From Sphingorhabdus sp. Alg239-R122 (GTDB taxonomy: Bacteria; Pseudomonadota; Alphaproteobacteria; Sphingomonadales; Sphingomonadaceae), in the NCBI RefSeq assembly GCF_900537065.1, contig NZ_UNRC01000007.1:62001-126000 (forward strand): a stretch of DNA of 64,000 bases, written 5' to 3'. Position numbers and translations under genes: made by a program. The stretch's first letter is position 1. Each line of letters begins with the position of its first letter. The notes below the pieces were generated by a model that saw nothing but the letters and a program-made list of their open reading frames with translations, made no database searches and was not told where the DNA came from. Positions 47,678 to 56,335 of the stretch are shown piece after piece.

Positions 47678-49261
47678 ATGCGCGGATGGAAGATTTTATG
47701 TAGCCTTGTAGCTCTTCTGGCCTGCGCAAATATGTCCGCTACCTTGGCACACCATATGAGCGGTGACGACCTATCCCCGCCGTGCAGGGTAGCGCTGGGC
47801 GATATCTGGGGTGAAAATGCGCTGCTTGATATGACGGACGCTGTGGATGGTAGTCAATTTTCTTCCCCCACTGATATTGCAAAACTGTCGGTGGAGCGCG
47901 CACCTGGCGTAACGCTTGTAAAAGGTGGTGATTTTTCCGGTTGGGATTTCCGTGATGTCAGTTTTTCCAATATCTGTTTCGTTGAGGTAAAACTCAAAGA
48001 AACGAACTGGCAGGATGGAGGCTATTCAGGGATAGGGTTTATCAAGTCCGACCTGTCCGGCGCGCAGATGCAACGCGCGCAAATGCCCGGTATCATGTTT
48101 CGCAACGCCACGGTGAGCGATGTCGATGCAGCAGGCGCAAACTGGTCCAATGGCTATTTTGACGGCGGTTGGTTTGACAGCAAGTGGGAGGGCGTGACGC
48201 TCGACAGGGCGGATATGTCGGGTTTCGTGATGGAATGCGGCATTACCGTACCTGATGGCTGCCCTGTGTTCTTTGGAGATGACGGTCCTGTCAGTGCAAA
48301 AGGTACCAACTTTACCAACGCGCATTATCCAAGAGCAGATGCTTTTGATGGTGCGGTTTTGGACAATACGCTGATTGATATCGGCGCGCTTGCCGATTTT
48401 CGCAGCGCTGACATCACTGGTAAAATACAGATTGCCGAAGGCGGTGACGCACCTGACATCAGCCGGGATGAATTTAGGACTTTGCTTGCCGACCATGACA
48501 ATTATGTGGCCCGGACAGGCGGCCCATCCTTTGACTGTAAAAAGGCCGTTACGCGGGTCGAACAGGAAATCTGCGGTGAATATGCCGACGAACTGCGCAC
48601 AAAAGATCGTCAGTTAGCGGTGCTTTACAGGGAAGCGCGGCAGCGTGGGTTGAATGTAGTGGATGGCCAAAAAAAATGGCTTAGGATCAGGAATACATGC
48701 GGGGACCAGGGCAATGATTATCCTCGCGATTGCCTGATAAGCAGTTATGATACGCAAATAGGCGCGCTGTTGGGCATGCTTGGGGAAACCAGTTTTCTCG
48801 CACGTGGCGAAAAAACGCTGTTCGTGAATGACGTACTGCCGCTTTCGTCTGAAATGCGCACTAGCCCCCTGTTTGAGCGGCTGACCGATGTATTCGACAA
48901 TACAGCCTATTCCCGGGTTGTCATAGAGCGTACTGGTGATGGCAGCTATGCGATTAACGGAATGGCCATCGGTGCAAATGCGCATATGTGCCATATTGGT
49001 GCAAGCGGCCTGACACTGGATACCAATAGCGGCTGGTATGTGCTGCCCGCACACACGGCCGAAAAGCCCGCACCCATTTTCCGTATTATTGCAGACAAGG
49101 TTGAAGTATTTGCAGATGGCCGCCTTGATTATGAACGCTATGCGGAGGTGGCAAATCACATGGGCTGCGGCGCCCGGGCTAGTTTCAGCGACATGCGCCG
49201 GTTGAACGTCAGCGCGAAAAAACTGGAAAAATATGCCAGGGATTTGGCGGAGGGGCTTTAA
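47678..49261 (+). CDS. secreted pentapeptide-repeat protein with LprI-like (DUF1311) domain
   Basis: A 527-residue exported protein. The signal peptide (MRGWKILCSLVALLACANMSATLA) is followed by a stretch of degenerate pentapeptide repeats (about residues 85-250, for example GGDFSGWDFRDVSFSNI and SDLSGAQMQRAQMPGIMF). A DUF1311/LprI-type module follows (about 285-365: FDCKKAVTRVEQEICG...ADELRTKDRQLAVLYRE...KKWLRIRNTC), a family that includes a lysozyme inhibitor. The last about 150 residues are not recognised. It starts 15 bases after the HIT gene. Confidence 0.82.
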   Translation: MRGWKILCSLVALLACANMSATLAHHMSGDDLSPPCRVALGDIWGENALLDMTDAVDGSQFSSPTDIAKLSVERAPGVTLVKGGDFSGWDFRDVSFSNICFVEVKLKETNWQDGGYSGIGFIKSDLSGAQMQRAQMPGIMFRNATVSDVDAAGANWSNGYFDGGWFDSKWEGVTLDRADMSGFVMECGITVPDGCPVFFGDDGPVSAKGTNFTNAHYPRADAFDGAVLDNTLIDIGALADFRSADITGKIQIAEGGDAPDISRDEFRTLLADHDNYVARTGGPSFDCKKAVTRVEQEICGEYADELRTKDRQLAVLYREARQRGLNVVDGQKKWLRIRNTCGDQGNDYPRDCLISSYDTQIGALLGMLGETSFLARGEKTLFVNDVLPLSSEMRTSPLFERLTDVFDNTAYSRVVIERTGDGSYAINGMAIGANAHMCHIGASGLTLDTNSGWYVLPAHTAEKPAPIFRIIADKVEVFADGRLDYERYAEVANHMGCGARASFSDMRRLNVSAKKLEKYARDLAEGL

Positions 49262-50619
49262 CTCCCTTTAGTCGCGGGGGTTTTGTTTTCGGTGCTGCCG
49301 TTCTCTTCGTTTTTCTTCGCGGCTTCAATCTTTTCCTTCACATTGAAACCATCCGGCAGTTCCTTGATATAGAGATCACGCTGCGGAAAGGGGATTTCGA
49401 TATTATGTTCCTGAAACAGTTCCCAAACACGCATCATCACATTGCCGCGGACATTGCCGATGCCGTCCTGTGGATCGTTGATCCAGCAGCGGATTTGGAA
49501 ATTGACGCTATTGTCGCCAAATTCGAGCATCCATACGACGGGGGCGGGGCGTTTGAGAACGCGTTTTGACTCGCGTACGGCCTGATACAAGAGTTCCTGC
49601 ACCTTGCGCATGTCGCTGTTATAGGCAACGCCGACATCGATTTTCATGCGGACATTGGGGTCGGAATAGGACCAGTTTTCCACCTCGTTAATCATCAGGT
49701 TTTCGTTCGGGATCAGGTGTTCCTTGCCATCGCGGGTCAACACGGAGACGGCGCGTACGCCGATTTTATTGACCCAGCCAAAACTGTCGCCGACCACGAT
49801 CACGTCACCCGGCTTGATCGACCGATCCATCAGCAGGATGATACCCGCGATCAGGTTACCGATCGTTTTTTGCATACCGAAACCGATGGCAAGGCCGAAC
49901 GCGCCGGAAAAGAAAGCGAGGGCGGTAAGGTCGATGCCAAGCACGTCGATGCCGACGAAAAAGGCGATGATGACAATCACGATGGTCGCGATTTTCTGGC
50001 CCAGCAGTTTTTGTGTGGCGTCAAATTGCGAGGAACTGCTGATCGAATGGCTGACAATGCGTCCAACAATGCGCGCCACCGCGAAAAGCAATACGCCAGT
50101 AAAGATCACGGTAACGATTTTCAGCAGCGATATGCGGCCTTCGCCCAGATCAAAACCTACCTGGTCAAGTGCGACGGTGATTTCTTCTATGCTGCCGACA
50201 CGGCTGGCCATGACAGCGAGCGCGACACCCACACCCATAAGGGTGCCCAACCAGTTGGGCATGCGCACACCGCGGATAAAATCATTGGTGAGCAGGCCTG
50301 ACGCGATAGCCAGCGTGCTGGCGAAGATCACGTTGGCGATCAGTGTCCAATCCCATAATACCAGCACCAGTGCGATGATGACGACTTCGGTCAGCCGCCG
50401 CACCATGTCCCGGATGCGCCTGCGTGCAAGTTCGCTTTCATAACCTGCGCGTGTTTCCCATATTTCCGCCAGTTTGGGCGCAATTATACGGCTGAGCGTC
50501 CAGCCAAGCAGGATGCTGCCCAGCACGAGCGCGGCGGCGATGCCGGCCTCTGTATATTGCAGTTGAGTCTGGCTCTGTGCGAATTTTTCGGTAAAGTCAG
50601 TGATGAGCTCATTTATCAT
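49258..50619 (-). CDS. MscS-family mechanosensitive channel
   Basis: A 453-residue membrane protein. Several helices in the first half precede the pore region AFFSGAFGLAIGFGMQKTIGNLIAG, followed by the MscS beta domain (IKPGDVIVVGDSFGWVNKIGVRAVSVLTRDGKEHLIPNENLM) and a Lys/Glu-rich tail. It opens under membrane tension to release solutes. Its ATG overlaps the stop of the PLP-enzyme gene upstream. Confidence 0.92.
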   Translation of the reverse strand: MINELITDFTEKFAQSQTQLQYTEAGIAAALVLGSILLGWTLSRIIAPKLAEIWETRAGYESELARRRIRDMVRRLTEVVIIALVLVLWDWTLIANVIFASTLAIASGLLTNDFIRGVRMPNWLGTLMGVGVALAVMASRVGSIEEITVALDQVGFDLGEGRISLLKIVTVIFTGVLLFAVARIVGRIVSHSISSSSQFDATQKLLGQKIATIVIVIIAFFVGIDVLGIDLTALAFFSGAFGLAIGFGMQKTIGNLIAGIILLMDRSIKPGDVIVVGDSFGWVNKIGVRAVSVLTRDGKEHLIPNENLMINEVENWSYSDPNVRMKIDVGVAYNSDMRKVQELLYQAVRESKRVLKRPAPVVWMLEFGDNSVNFQIRCWINDPQDGIGNVRGNVMMRVWELFQEHNIEIPFPQRDLYIKELPDGFNVKEKIEAAKKNEENGSTENKTPATKGS

Positions 50620-51824
50620 TGCGCCGCTACCTTAAACGCTTTCAGCCCCTCTGCAAGGTCGGCGATCAGGTCATCGGTATCTTCCAGCCCGATTTGCAGG
50701 CGGACCAGATATTGCTCATGCACGCCATAATCAGCGGGCGGCCATGCGCTGGCCGTGCGGTGCTGCTGCGGCGAAATCGGAATGGCCAGGCTTTCAAATC
50801 CGCCCCAGCTATAGCCGATGCCAAATAGTTCAAGTGTATCTATAAAAGCCGCGCGTGCGTCATCGCTGCCGCCGTTCAGGACGAAAGAAAACAGTCCTGA
50901 TGCGCCTTTGAAATCGCGTTTCCATGTCTCATGGCCGGGGCAGTCTGGCATTGCAGGATGCAGCACGCGTGCCACTTCATCCTGCGTGTTCAGCCAATAG
51001 GCGATTTTGAGCGCAGACATTTCATGCTGACGCAGCCGCACGTCGAGCGTGCGTAACCCGCGTGCGGCAAGATAGGCATCATCAGGTGACACCACCTGAC
51101 CCAGCTGCTGTGCGGTGCTGCGCAGGCGTTTCCAGTATTTTTCCGTCGCGGTGACGCTGCCCATCATCACATCGCTATGCCCTACAATATATTTTGTCGC
51201 GGCCAGAATTGTCATATCAACGCCTTTTTCGATCGCGGGAAAGAAAAACGGCGTCGCCCATGTATTGTCCAGCAGGGTGACAACTCCGCGCGCCTTTGCG
51301 GCCTCACAAATAGCGGGAATATCCTGTACCTCGAATGTCAGGCTGCCCGGGTTTTCCATCAGGATCGCGCGCGTTTTGTCGCAGATCAGACTGGCAATGC
51401 CCGCGCCTATCATCGGATCATAATAGCGTGTTTCCACGCCCATTCGCTTCAGGAAAGTTTCGGCAAAACCGCGGCTGGGATCATAGGCATTGTCGGTAAT
51501 AAGCAGCACGTCACCGGGCCTGAGCACCGACAGCAGGGCGCAGGAAATAGCCGCCACGCCGGATGGATAGAGCATGGTGCCACACGCACCCGGTTCCATT
51601 TCGGTGAGCGCATCGGCCAGCGACCACTGTGTGGGTGACCCACGCCGGCCATAGAAAAACTGGCCATCCTCGTTGGTCTTTGGTCCTTCACGCAGCGCCG
51701 CAACATTGTCATATAAATGCGTGCTCGCGCGCCACACCGGTGGATTGACAATCGCGCCTGTCCATTCCTTTTTACGGCCAGCGGTGACGGATTGCGTGGC
51801 TGGTTTATCGCTTTTTTTGGTCAA
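50616..51824 (-). CDS. metC: cystathionine beta-lyase
   Basis: A 402-residue Cys/Met metabolism PLP enzyme: YGRRGSPTQWSLADALTEME, LLDNTWATPFFFPAIEKGVD and the PLP Lys in AATKYIVGHSDVMMG. The sequence fits bacterial cystathionine beta-lyase, giving homocysteine for methionine. No in-frame ATG precedes the conserved start; TTG at 51824 is the best candidate, so the exact start is uncertain. It is coupled to mscS downstream (ATGA). Confidence 0.9.
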   Translation of the reverse strand: MTKKSDKPATQSVTAGRKKEWTGAIVNPPVWRASTHLYDNVAALREGPKTNEDGQFFYGRRGSPTQWSLADALTEMEPGACGTMLYPSGVAAISCALLSVLRPGDVLLITDNAYDPSRGFAETFLKRMGVETRYYDPMIGAGIASLICDKTRAILMENPGSLTFEVQDIPAICEAAKARGVVTLLDNTWATPFFFPAIEKGVDMTILAATKYIVGHSDVMMGSVTATEKYWKRLRSTAQQLGQVVSPDDAYLAARGLRTLDVRLRQHEMSALKIAYWLNTQDEVARVLHPAMPDCPGHETWKRDFKGASGLFSFVLNGGSDDARAAFIDTLELFGIGYSWGGFESLAIPISPQQHRTASAWPPADYGVHEQYLVRLQIGLEDTDDLIADLAEGLKAFKVAAQ

Positions 51825-51852
51825 ACTTGGGTCCAGACTTTGGCATGCCTTT

Positions 51853-51940
51853 CGCCCTTCGACATGCTCAGGGTCTCAGGACAAACGAAATTTATTTACT
51901 GCGCTTATAGCCGCTTACCGTATGCTTGTCGAAGGGTCTG
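51853..51940. repeat. paired CTTCGAC-type repeat, imperfect inverted
   Basis: CCCTTCGACATGC at 51855-51867 and its near inverse GCTTGTCGAAGGG at 51924-51936 flank about 55 bases in the gap between metC and dinB. The repeat resembles the one at 39228 and belongs to a type common between sphingomonad genes. It precedes the LexA box. Confidence 0.65.
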
Positions 51941-51965
51941 TAAGAGGGCAGGTCAAGATATCCTT

Positions 51966-51980
51966 GTTCCCGAGATGTTC
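51966..51980. promoter_or_regulatory. LexA (SOS) box upstream of dinB
   Basis: GTTC (51966-51969), seven bases, GTTC (51977-51980) is an exact match to the alphaproteobacterial SOS box GTTC-N7-GTTC. It ends 18 bases before the dinB ATG. An alternative ATG at 51975 falls inside the box and is therefore unlikely to be the start. Confidence 0.85.
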
Positions 51981-51998
51981 CATGCCTATGGTGCCGCC

Positions 51999-53120
51999 AT
52001 GTCTGACGAGGCAGAATCGGATGCGCTGCAGCGCAAGATTATCCATATCGATATGGATGCGTTCTTCGCGAGCGTGGAACAGCGCGACCATCCTGAACTG
52101 CGGGGCAAGCCTGTCGCCGTGGGCGGATCCTCCAAACGCGGTGTGGTTGCGGCGGCCAGTTATGAAGCGCGCAAGTTCGGCGTTAAATCGGCCATGCCGT
52201 CGGTTACCGCGCAGCGCCGCTGCCCCGACCTGATATTCGTGAAGCACCGGTTTGAAGTGTACCGCGAAGTCTCCCGGCAGATCCGTGAAATATTCGCGGA
52301 ACATACCGATCTGATCGAACCATTGTCGCTTGATGAGGCCTATCTGGACGTGACCGATGACAAGCAGGACATTGGTTCGGCCACTCTGATTGCCGAGGCT
52401 ATACGTGCGCGGATCAGGGAAGTGACACGGCTAACTGCCAGTGCAGGCGTGTCGTATAATAAGTTTATTGCCAAAATTGCGAGCGATCAGAACAAACCCG
52501 ATGGCATCTGTGTGATCCCACCCAGACATGGTCCGGCCTTTGTCGCGAGCCTACCGGTGCGGCGCTTTCATGGTGTTGGCCCACGCACGGGGGAGAAAAT
52601 GGCGCGGCTTGGTATTGAAACCGGCGCTGACCTGGCGGGCAAGAACGAGCAATGGTTATGCGAAAAATTTGGGTCATGGGGCGGCTATCTCTATCTGGCC
52701 GCGCGCGGGATCGACCACCGCGAAGTCAAACCCAACCGCATCCGCAAGTCGATTGGCGGAGAGCGCACCTATGGCGAGGACAAATGGACCGAGGCCGAAC
52801 TGCGTGAAGCGCTGGATGCCGTGGTCGATATTGTCTGGGAGCGAATCGAAAAAAACGAGGCGCGCGGCCGCACCGTGACGCTGAAAATGAAATTTGCCGA
52901 TTTTGTGCAGATCACCCGCGCGCGGTCACTGGATCGGTGGGTGAAAGACAAGCGGGAGTTTTCCGAAATCGGTCATGTTCTGCTGGGCGACCAGATCCCG
53001 GTGGAAAAAGGCGTGCGTTTGATGGGTATTACACTATCGGCACTCGAAGGTGTGGATGATGAAGAGGGTGAAGATGAAGTGGAAGAAACAACGCCCGTTC
53101 AACCGGCGTTTGAGTTTTAG
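51999..53120 (+). CDS. dinB: DNA polymerase IV (Y family)
   Basis: A 373-residue translesion polymerase with IHIDMDAFFASVEQRDHPELRGKPVAVGG (first catalytic Asp), SLDEAYLDVTDD (second catalytic Asp-Glu), two helix-hairpin-helix motifs and the little-finger domain. The C-terminus is acidic with QPAFEF, which looks like a beta-clamp binding motif. The LexA box upstream places it in the SOS response. Confidence 0.95.
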   Translation: MSDEAESDALQRKIIHIDMDAFFASVEQRDHPELRGKPVAVGGSSKRGVVAAASYEARKFGVKSAMPSVTAQRRCPDLIFVKHRFEVYREVSRQIREIFAEHTDLIEPLSLDEAYLDVTDDKQDIGSATLIAEAIRARIREVTRLTASAGVSYNKFIAKIASDQNKPDGICVIPPRHGPAFVASLPVRRFHGVGPRTGEKMARLGIETGADLAGKNEQWLCEKFGSWGGYLYLAARGIDHREVKPNRIRKSIGGERTYGEDKWTEAELREALDAVVDIVWERIEKNEARGRTVTLKMKFADFVQITRARSLDRWVKDKREFSEIGHVLLGDQIPVEKGVRLMGITLSALEGVDDEEGEDEVEETTPVQPAFEF

Positions 53121-53127
53121 CATTTAA

Positions 53128-53200
53128 TTTATTGGTTCGCTCTGGCTGACAAGCCTGTTCAGCCTTCGCACAGGCTTGCGAGCGAGAGCGAACCAATAAA
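53128..53200. repeat. long hairpin between the two Y-family polymerases
   Basis: Arms 53128-53158 and 53170-53200 pair at 28 of 31 positions around an 11-base loop. The arms contain GGTTCGCTCT...GCT...CAAGCCTGT, related to the outer arms of the hisA-hisF element. It can form a strong RNA stem and begins 8 bases after the dinB stop. Confidence 0.88.
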
Positions 53201-53230
53201 GACTCCTTACCTTGCCAATCTCGCCTAAAT

Positions 53231-53245
53231 GTTCCTATTATGTTC
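53231..53245. promoter_or_regulatory. LexA (SOS) box upstream of the second Y-family polymerase
   Basis: GTTC (53231-53234), seven bases, GTTC (53242-53245): a second exact GTTC-N7-GTTC. It lies two bases before the ATG at 53248 and 29 bases before the ATG at 53275. Confidence 0.85.
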
Positions 53246-53274
53246 CAATGTTTATTCTTGATGATTCGCACGCC

Positions 53275-54714
53275 ATGGATGGCGAAGGGCTTGCGCTAGC
53301 CAGCCATGCATCGGGCATGCGGTTCCTGTTCGTTGATTTTAACGCCTATTTTGCGAGCGTCGAACAGCATGACGATCCATCCCTTCGCGGCAGGCCGGTG
53401 TTGGTCACACCGCTGGACTCCGAACATAGCGGGGCGATTGCGGCGAGTTATGAGGCCAAGGCCTATGGCATCAAGCGCGGCACGACCGTAAAGGAAGCAC
53501 GGCAGCTTTACCCGGGCATCATTGTGCGCGCGGCGCGGCACGACCGATATGTCGCGGTGCATCATATGTTGATGCGTGAAATTGAACGACATCTGCCGAT
53601 CCACCGCATCTGCTCGGTTGATGAATGTGTGTGCCGCCTCAATCCCGAAGAAGCGGGCATTGGCGCAGCACGTGCCAAGGCGATGGAGATCAAACGCGGT
53701 ATCTATAAGAATGTGGGGCCCGCGCTGCGCTGTTCAATCGGGCTTGCCTCTTCCAGCCTGCTCGCCAAACTGGCCAGTGATTTGCAAAAACCCGATGGTT
53801 TGACCGTAATAGAGACAGAGACATTGCCTGAAGCATTAGCGGACCTGCCGCTCCGCGCCATTCCAGGTGTCGGGGCGGGTATATCCCGTCGTCTGGAACG
53901 CTCGGGTATCACGACATTTACGCAGCTGTGGAATCTGCAACCCAAGCGTGCACGGGCGATATGGAATTCGGTCAATGGAGAGAAATTCCTCTACGCGCTC
54001 AAGGGTTATGACATTCCCGATCTTACTGAACCCAAAAAAGGGATGATCGGGCATAGCCGGGTGCTTTCAGGTGTGCATCGGAGCCCGCAGGGTGCGCGCA
54101 TCGTAGCACGGGCCCTGCTGCTCAAAGCCGCGAGCCGGTTGCGGCATACCGGCTATTATTCAGGTGCGATGACAGTGTCGGTGAAGCTCTATCCCGCCGG
54201 GCGGATTGCGCATGAAATGCAGTTTCGCAGCACGCAGAATAGCTGGGTGTTCCTGAAAGAACTGGATGCCCATTGGCAGCCCATGATAAGCGCATTGATG
54301 CGGCAGGCGGAGCAGTCGAAACTGCGCGGGCCGGCAAATGACCACGGGCAGGGACGTTATCAGCGGCAGGCACCAGCGCTGTCGCTGAAAGGCGTGACAG
54401 TGTACCTGCATAACCTGCGCGATAGCCCGCCCGATCCGGACCTGTTCGTGCCAAGGGCCGCCGACCGGCGTGACACGGTGGAGGCGATGCTGTGGAACCG
54501 GATTGATGCGCTCAACCGGCGATATGGCATGGAAACCGTCATGCCTGCTTCGCAAAAGGGGCTGGACCTCAATTACCTGGGTGTGAAGATCGCGTTTAGC
54601 CGGGTGCCCGATGCATCTGAATTTGCCGATCGTGACGGCATTAAAAAAGCTGTGGGTGTGGACGAATTTGCGCATGAATCGCGGACGCAGAACCCGGCAC
54701 GTGCGCTATATTGA
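53275..54714 (+). CDS. second Y-family DNA polymerase
   Basis: A 479-residue polymerase distinct from DinB. FLFVDFNAYFASVEQHDDPSLRGRPVLV holds the first catalytic Asp and CSVDECVCRLNPEE the second Asp-Glu; an IPGVGAGISRRLERSGI helix-hairpin-helix follows, and there is an extended C-terminal region of about 150 residues not seen in DinB. It is UmuC-like in the N-terminal motif (VDFNAYF). The start is uncertain: the LexA box makes 53275 or 53317 more plausible than 53248. No umuD partner is nearby. Two SOS-controlled Y-family genes in tandem are notable. Confidence 0.88.
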   Translation: MDGEGLALASHASGMRFLFVDFNAYFASVEQHDDPSLRGRPVLVTPLDSEHSGAIAASYEAKAYGIKRGTTVKEARQLYPGIIVRAARHDRYVAVHHMLMREIERHLPIHRICSVDECVCRLNPEEAGIGAARAKAMEIKRGIYKNVGPALRCSIGLASSSLLAKLASDLQKPDGLTVIETETLPEALADLPLRAIPGVGAGISRRLERSGITTFTQLWNLQPKRARAIWNSVNGEKFLYALKGYDIPDLTEPKKGMIGHSRVLSGVHRSPQGARIVARALLLKAASRLRHTGYYSGAMTVSVKLYPAGRIAHEMQFRSTQNSWVFLKELDAHWQPMISALMRQAEQSKLRGPANDHGQGRYQRQAPALSLKGVTVYLHNLRDSPPDPDLFVPRAADRRDTVEAMLWNRIDALNRRYGMETVMPASQKGLDLNYLGVKIAFSRVPDASEFADRDGIKKAVGVDEFAHESRTQNPARALY

Positions 54715-54741
54715 TGCCCCCTGTGCTTGCCAGTCGGATGT

Positions 54742-55221
54742 TTACCAGTTTGGCGTTTCCGGTCCGCCGCACTGCATGTCGGCGAGCCGCCGCCGCACCG
54801 ATTGCGATGTACGCGCGGGCAGGGCATCCAGCGCGAAATAGCGCGCCTCCAATATTTCGCGGCCATCGGCTTTGGGTGTGTCCTGCGTGCGCGCCGTGTA
54901 TACATGCACATGGTTCTGTGCGCCGCGGCTGGTGTCCAGATATTCGCCGAGAAGTTTTACGTCATGCGCGGTGCAGCCGGTTTCTTCGCGCAATTCGCGC
55001 ACGGCAGCATTTTCCGGGTCTTCGCCGCGATGCACACCGCCCCCCGGCAGCATATAGAGATGGCTTTTTCCATAGCTGTGCCGGATCAGCAGCAGTTCAC
55101 CCGCATCGTTGAACGCCATGATCTTCGCGCCATACAGCGCAGGTTTTGCGATGTGCCAATAGGCGAGCCGTAACTGCTGCGCGATGCGGTAGGCAAGGTG
55201 GATGGGTTTTATCGAATGCAT
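54742..55221 (-). CDS. Nudix hydrolase
   Basis: A 159-residue protein with a complete Nudix box, GGVHRGEDPENAAVRELREETG (about residues 60-82), of the form GX5EX7REUXEEXGU. A hydrophobic N-terminal segment and ALYGAKIMAFNDAGELLLIRHSYGK precede it. The nucleotide substrate cannot be predicted. It converges with the second polymerase gene. Confidence 0.92.
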   Translation of the reverse strand: MHSIKPIHLAYRIAQQLRLAYWHIAKPALYGAKIMAFNDAGELLLIRHSYGKSHLYMLPGGGVHRGEDPENAAVRELREETGCTAHDVKLLGEYLDTSRGAQNHVHVYTARTQDTPKADGREILEARYFALDALPARTSQSVRRRLADMQCGGPETPNW

Positions 55222-55283
55222 AGAGCTTCACTTGTTGAACGGAAAACCAGCCTAGCATAGGTCAGCGCAAAGGAGAGATATAA

Positions 55284-55862
55284 ATGATTGAGAGCACGGA
55301 CGGAAAAATACGCTGTTTCGGCGGCGGGGTGGGCAAGGAATTTTACGCCGATTATCATGATCATGAATGGGCCGTGCCGTGCCATGATGACCGCAAACTG
55401 TTCGAAATGCTGATCCTGGAAGGTGCGCAGGCGGGGCTGAGCTGGGAAACGGTGTTGAAAAAACGTGACGGATACCGCGCCGCCTTTCATGGGTTCGATA
55501 TCGTAAAGGTAGCCGCCATGACAGATGATGAGCTCGAAGCGCTGCGCGAAAACCCTGACATTATCCGCAACAGGCTCAAAATCCATTCGGCGCGCAAAAA
55601 TGCTCGGGTGTTTATGGAAATGCAAAAAGAGTTCGGGTCGTTTGATGCATGGCTATGGAACCATGTGGATGGCAAAACCATCGATAATCGCGGTCAGGAC
55701 TGGGGCGATGTTCCGGTTTCTACCCCGATTAGCGATGTTATATCGAAAACGCTCAAGAAACGCGGGATGAGCTTTGTCGGGACGACGATTATCTATGCTT
55801 ATATGCAGGCGGTGGGCATGGTGAATGACCATGCGAAAGGATGCTGGAAGAGCGCGGATTAA
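55284..55862 (+). CDS. tag: DNA-3-methyladenine glycosylase I
   Basis: A 192-residue base-excision repair enzyme. RCFGGGVGKEFYADYHDHEWAVPCHDDRKLFEMLILEGAQAGLSWETVLKKR is the Tag core, with the zinc ligands expected from the Cys near the start, an early His and the NDHAKGC end. The usual RCxW is RCFG here. AAAGGAGAGATA precedes the ATG. It fits with the neighbouring DNA-damage genes. Confidence 0.93.
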   Translation: MIESTDGKIRCFGGGVGKEFYADYHDHEWAVPCHDDRKLFEMLILEGAQAGLSWETVLKKRDGYRAAFHGFDIVKVAAMTDDELEALRENPDIIRNRLKIHSARKNARVFMEMQKEFGSFDAWLWNHVDGKTIDNRGQDWGDVPVSTPISDVISKTLKKRGMSFVGTTIIYAYMQAVGMVNDHAKGCWKSAD

Positions 55863-56101
55863 TGAGAATGGCCGGGCAGGGTACTGTTGCGCGATGGATG
55901 TAGTAGGGCGATGGTGCGATCTGAGTGGCAATGCGCCATGCCCGCCATGGAGACGGCATAATGCACGCCCCGCTTGCCGTTTTCGGTGGCTCCCATGATA
56001 GTGCCGACGCAAATTCCGGTGGTAAGTATTGCGCCAAGCACAACACCGTTGCGGATCAGCCGGAATCGGGGAAGCGAGGGCATTGTGAATTGTATCGACA
56101 T
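55859..56101 (-). CDS. small membrane/exported protein with His-rich end
   Basis: An 80-residue protein: one hydrophobic helix (about residues 15-37, GVVLGAILTTGICVGTIMG) and a C-terminal part rich in histidine (HYAVSMAGMAHCHS...LLHP...PGHSH). A GTGGAG ribosome site lies 6 bases before the ATG at 56101, which supports a real gene. The stop overlaps the tag stop by 3 bases. I do not recognise it; the His/Cys/Met content could bind metal. Confidence 0.6.
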   Translation of the reverse strand: MSIQFTMPSLPRFRLIRNGVVLGAILTTGICVGTIMGATENGKRGVHYAVSMAGMAHCHSDRTIALLHPSRNSTLPGHSH

Positions 56102-56335
56102 GCAAACTCCACTTTCATCCTCAAGCGTCGGCACCCAGGGGTAATGCGGGTTACCATGGAAAACGCTACGGAAACTGGAGCACGCAGGTCAATGTACAGA
56201 GGCTTGATTTTCGGCCAACGGTCATATCCGTTCTACCAAATGGCAATTTTGCAGTTTGATACAGGTCAATGCACTATTGTGGGACTCGGATCACTATCGT
56301 GATCTGGAGTTTGGGTGAAGGATAGGTGTAAAGAT

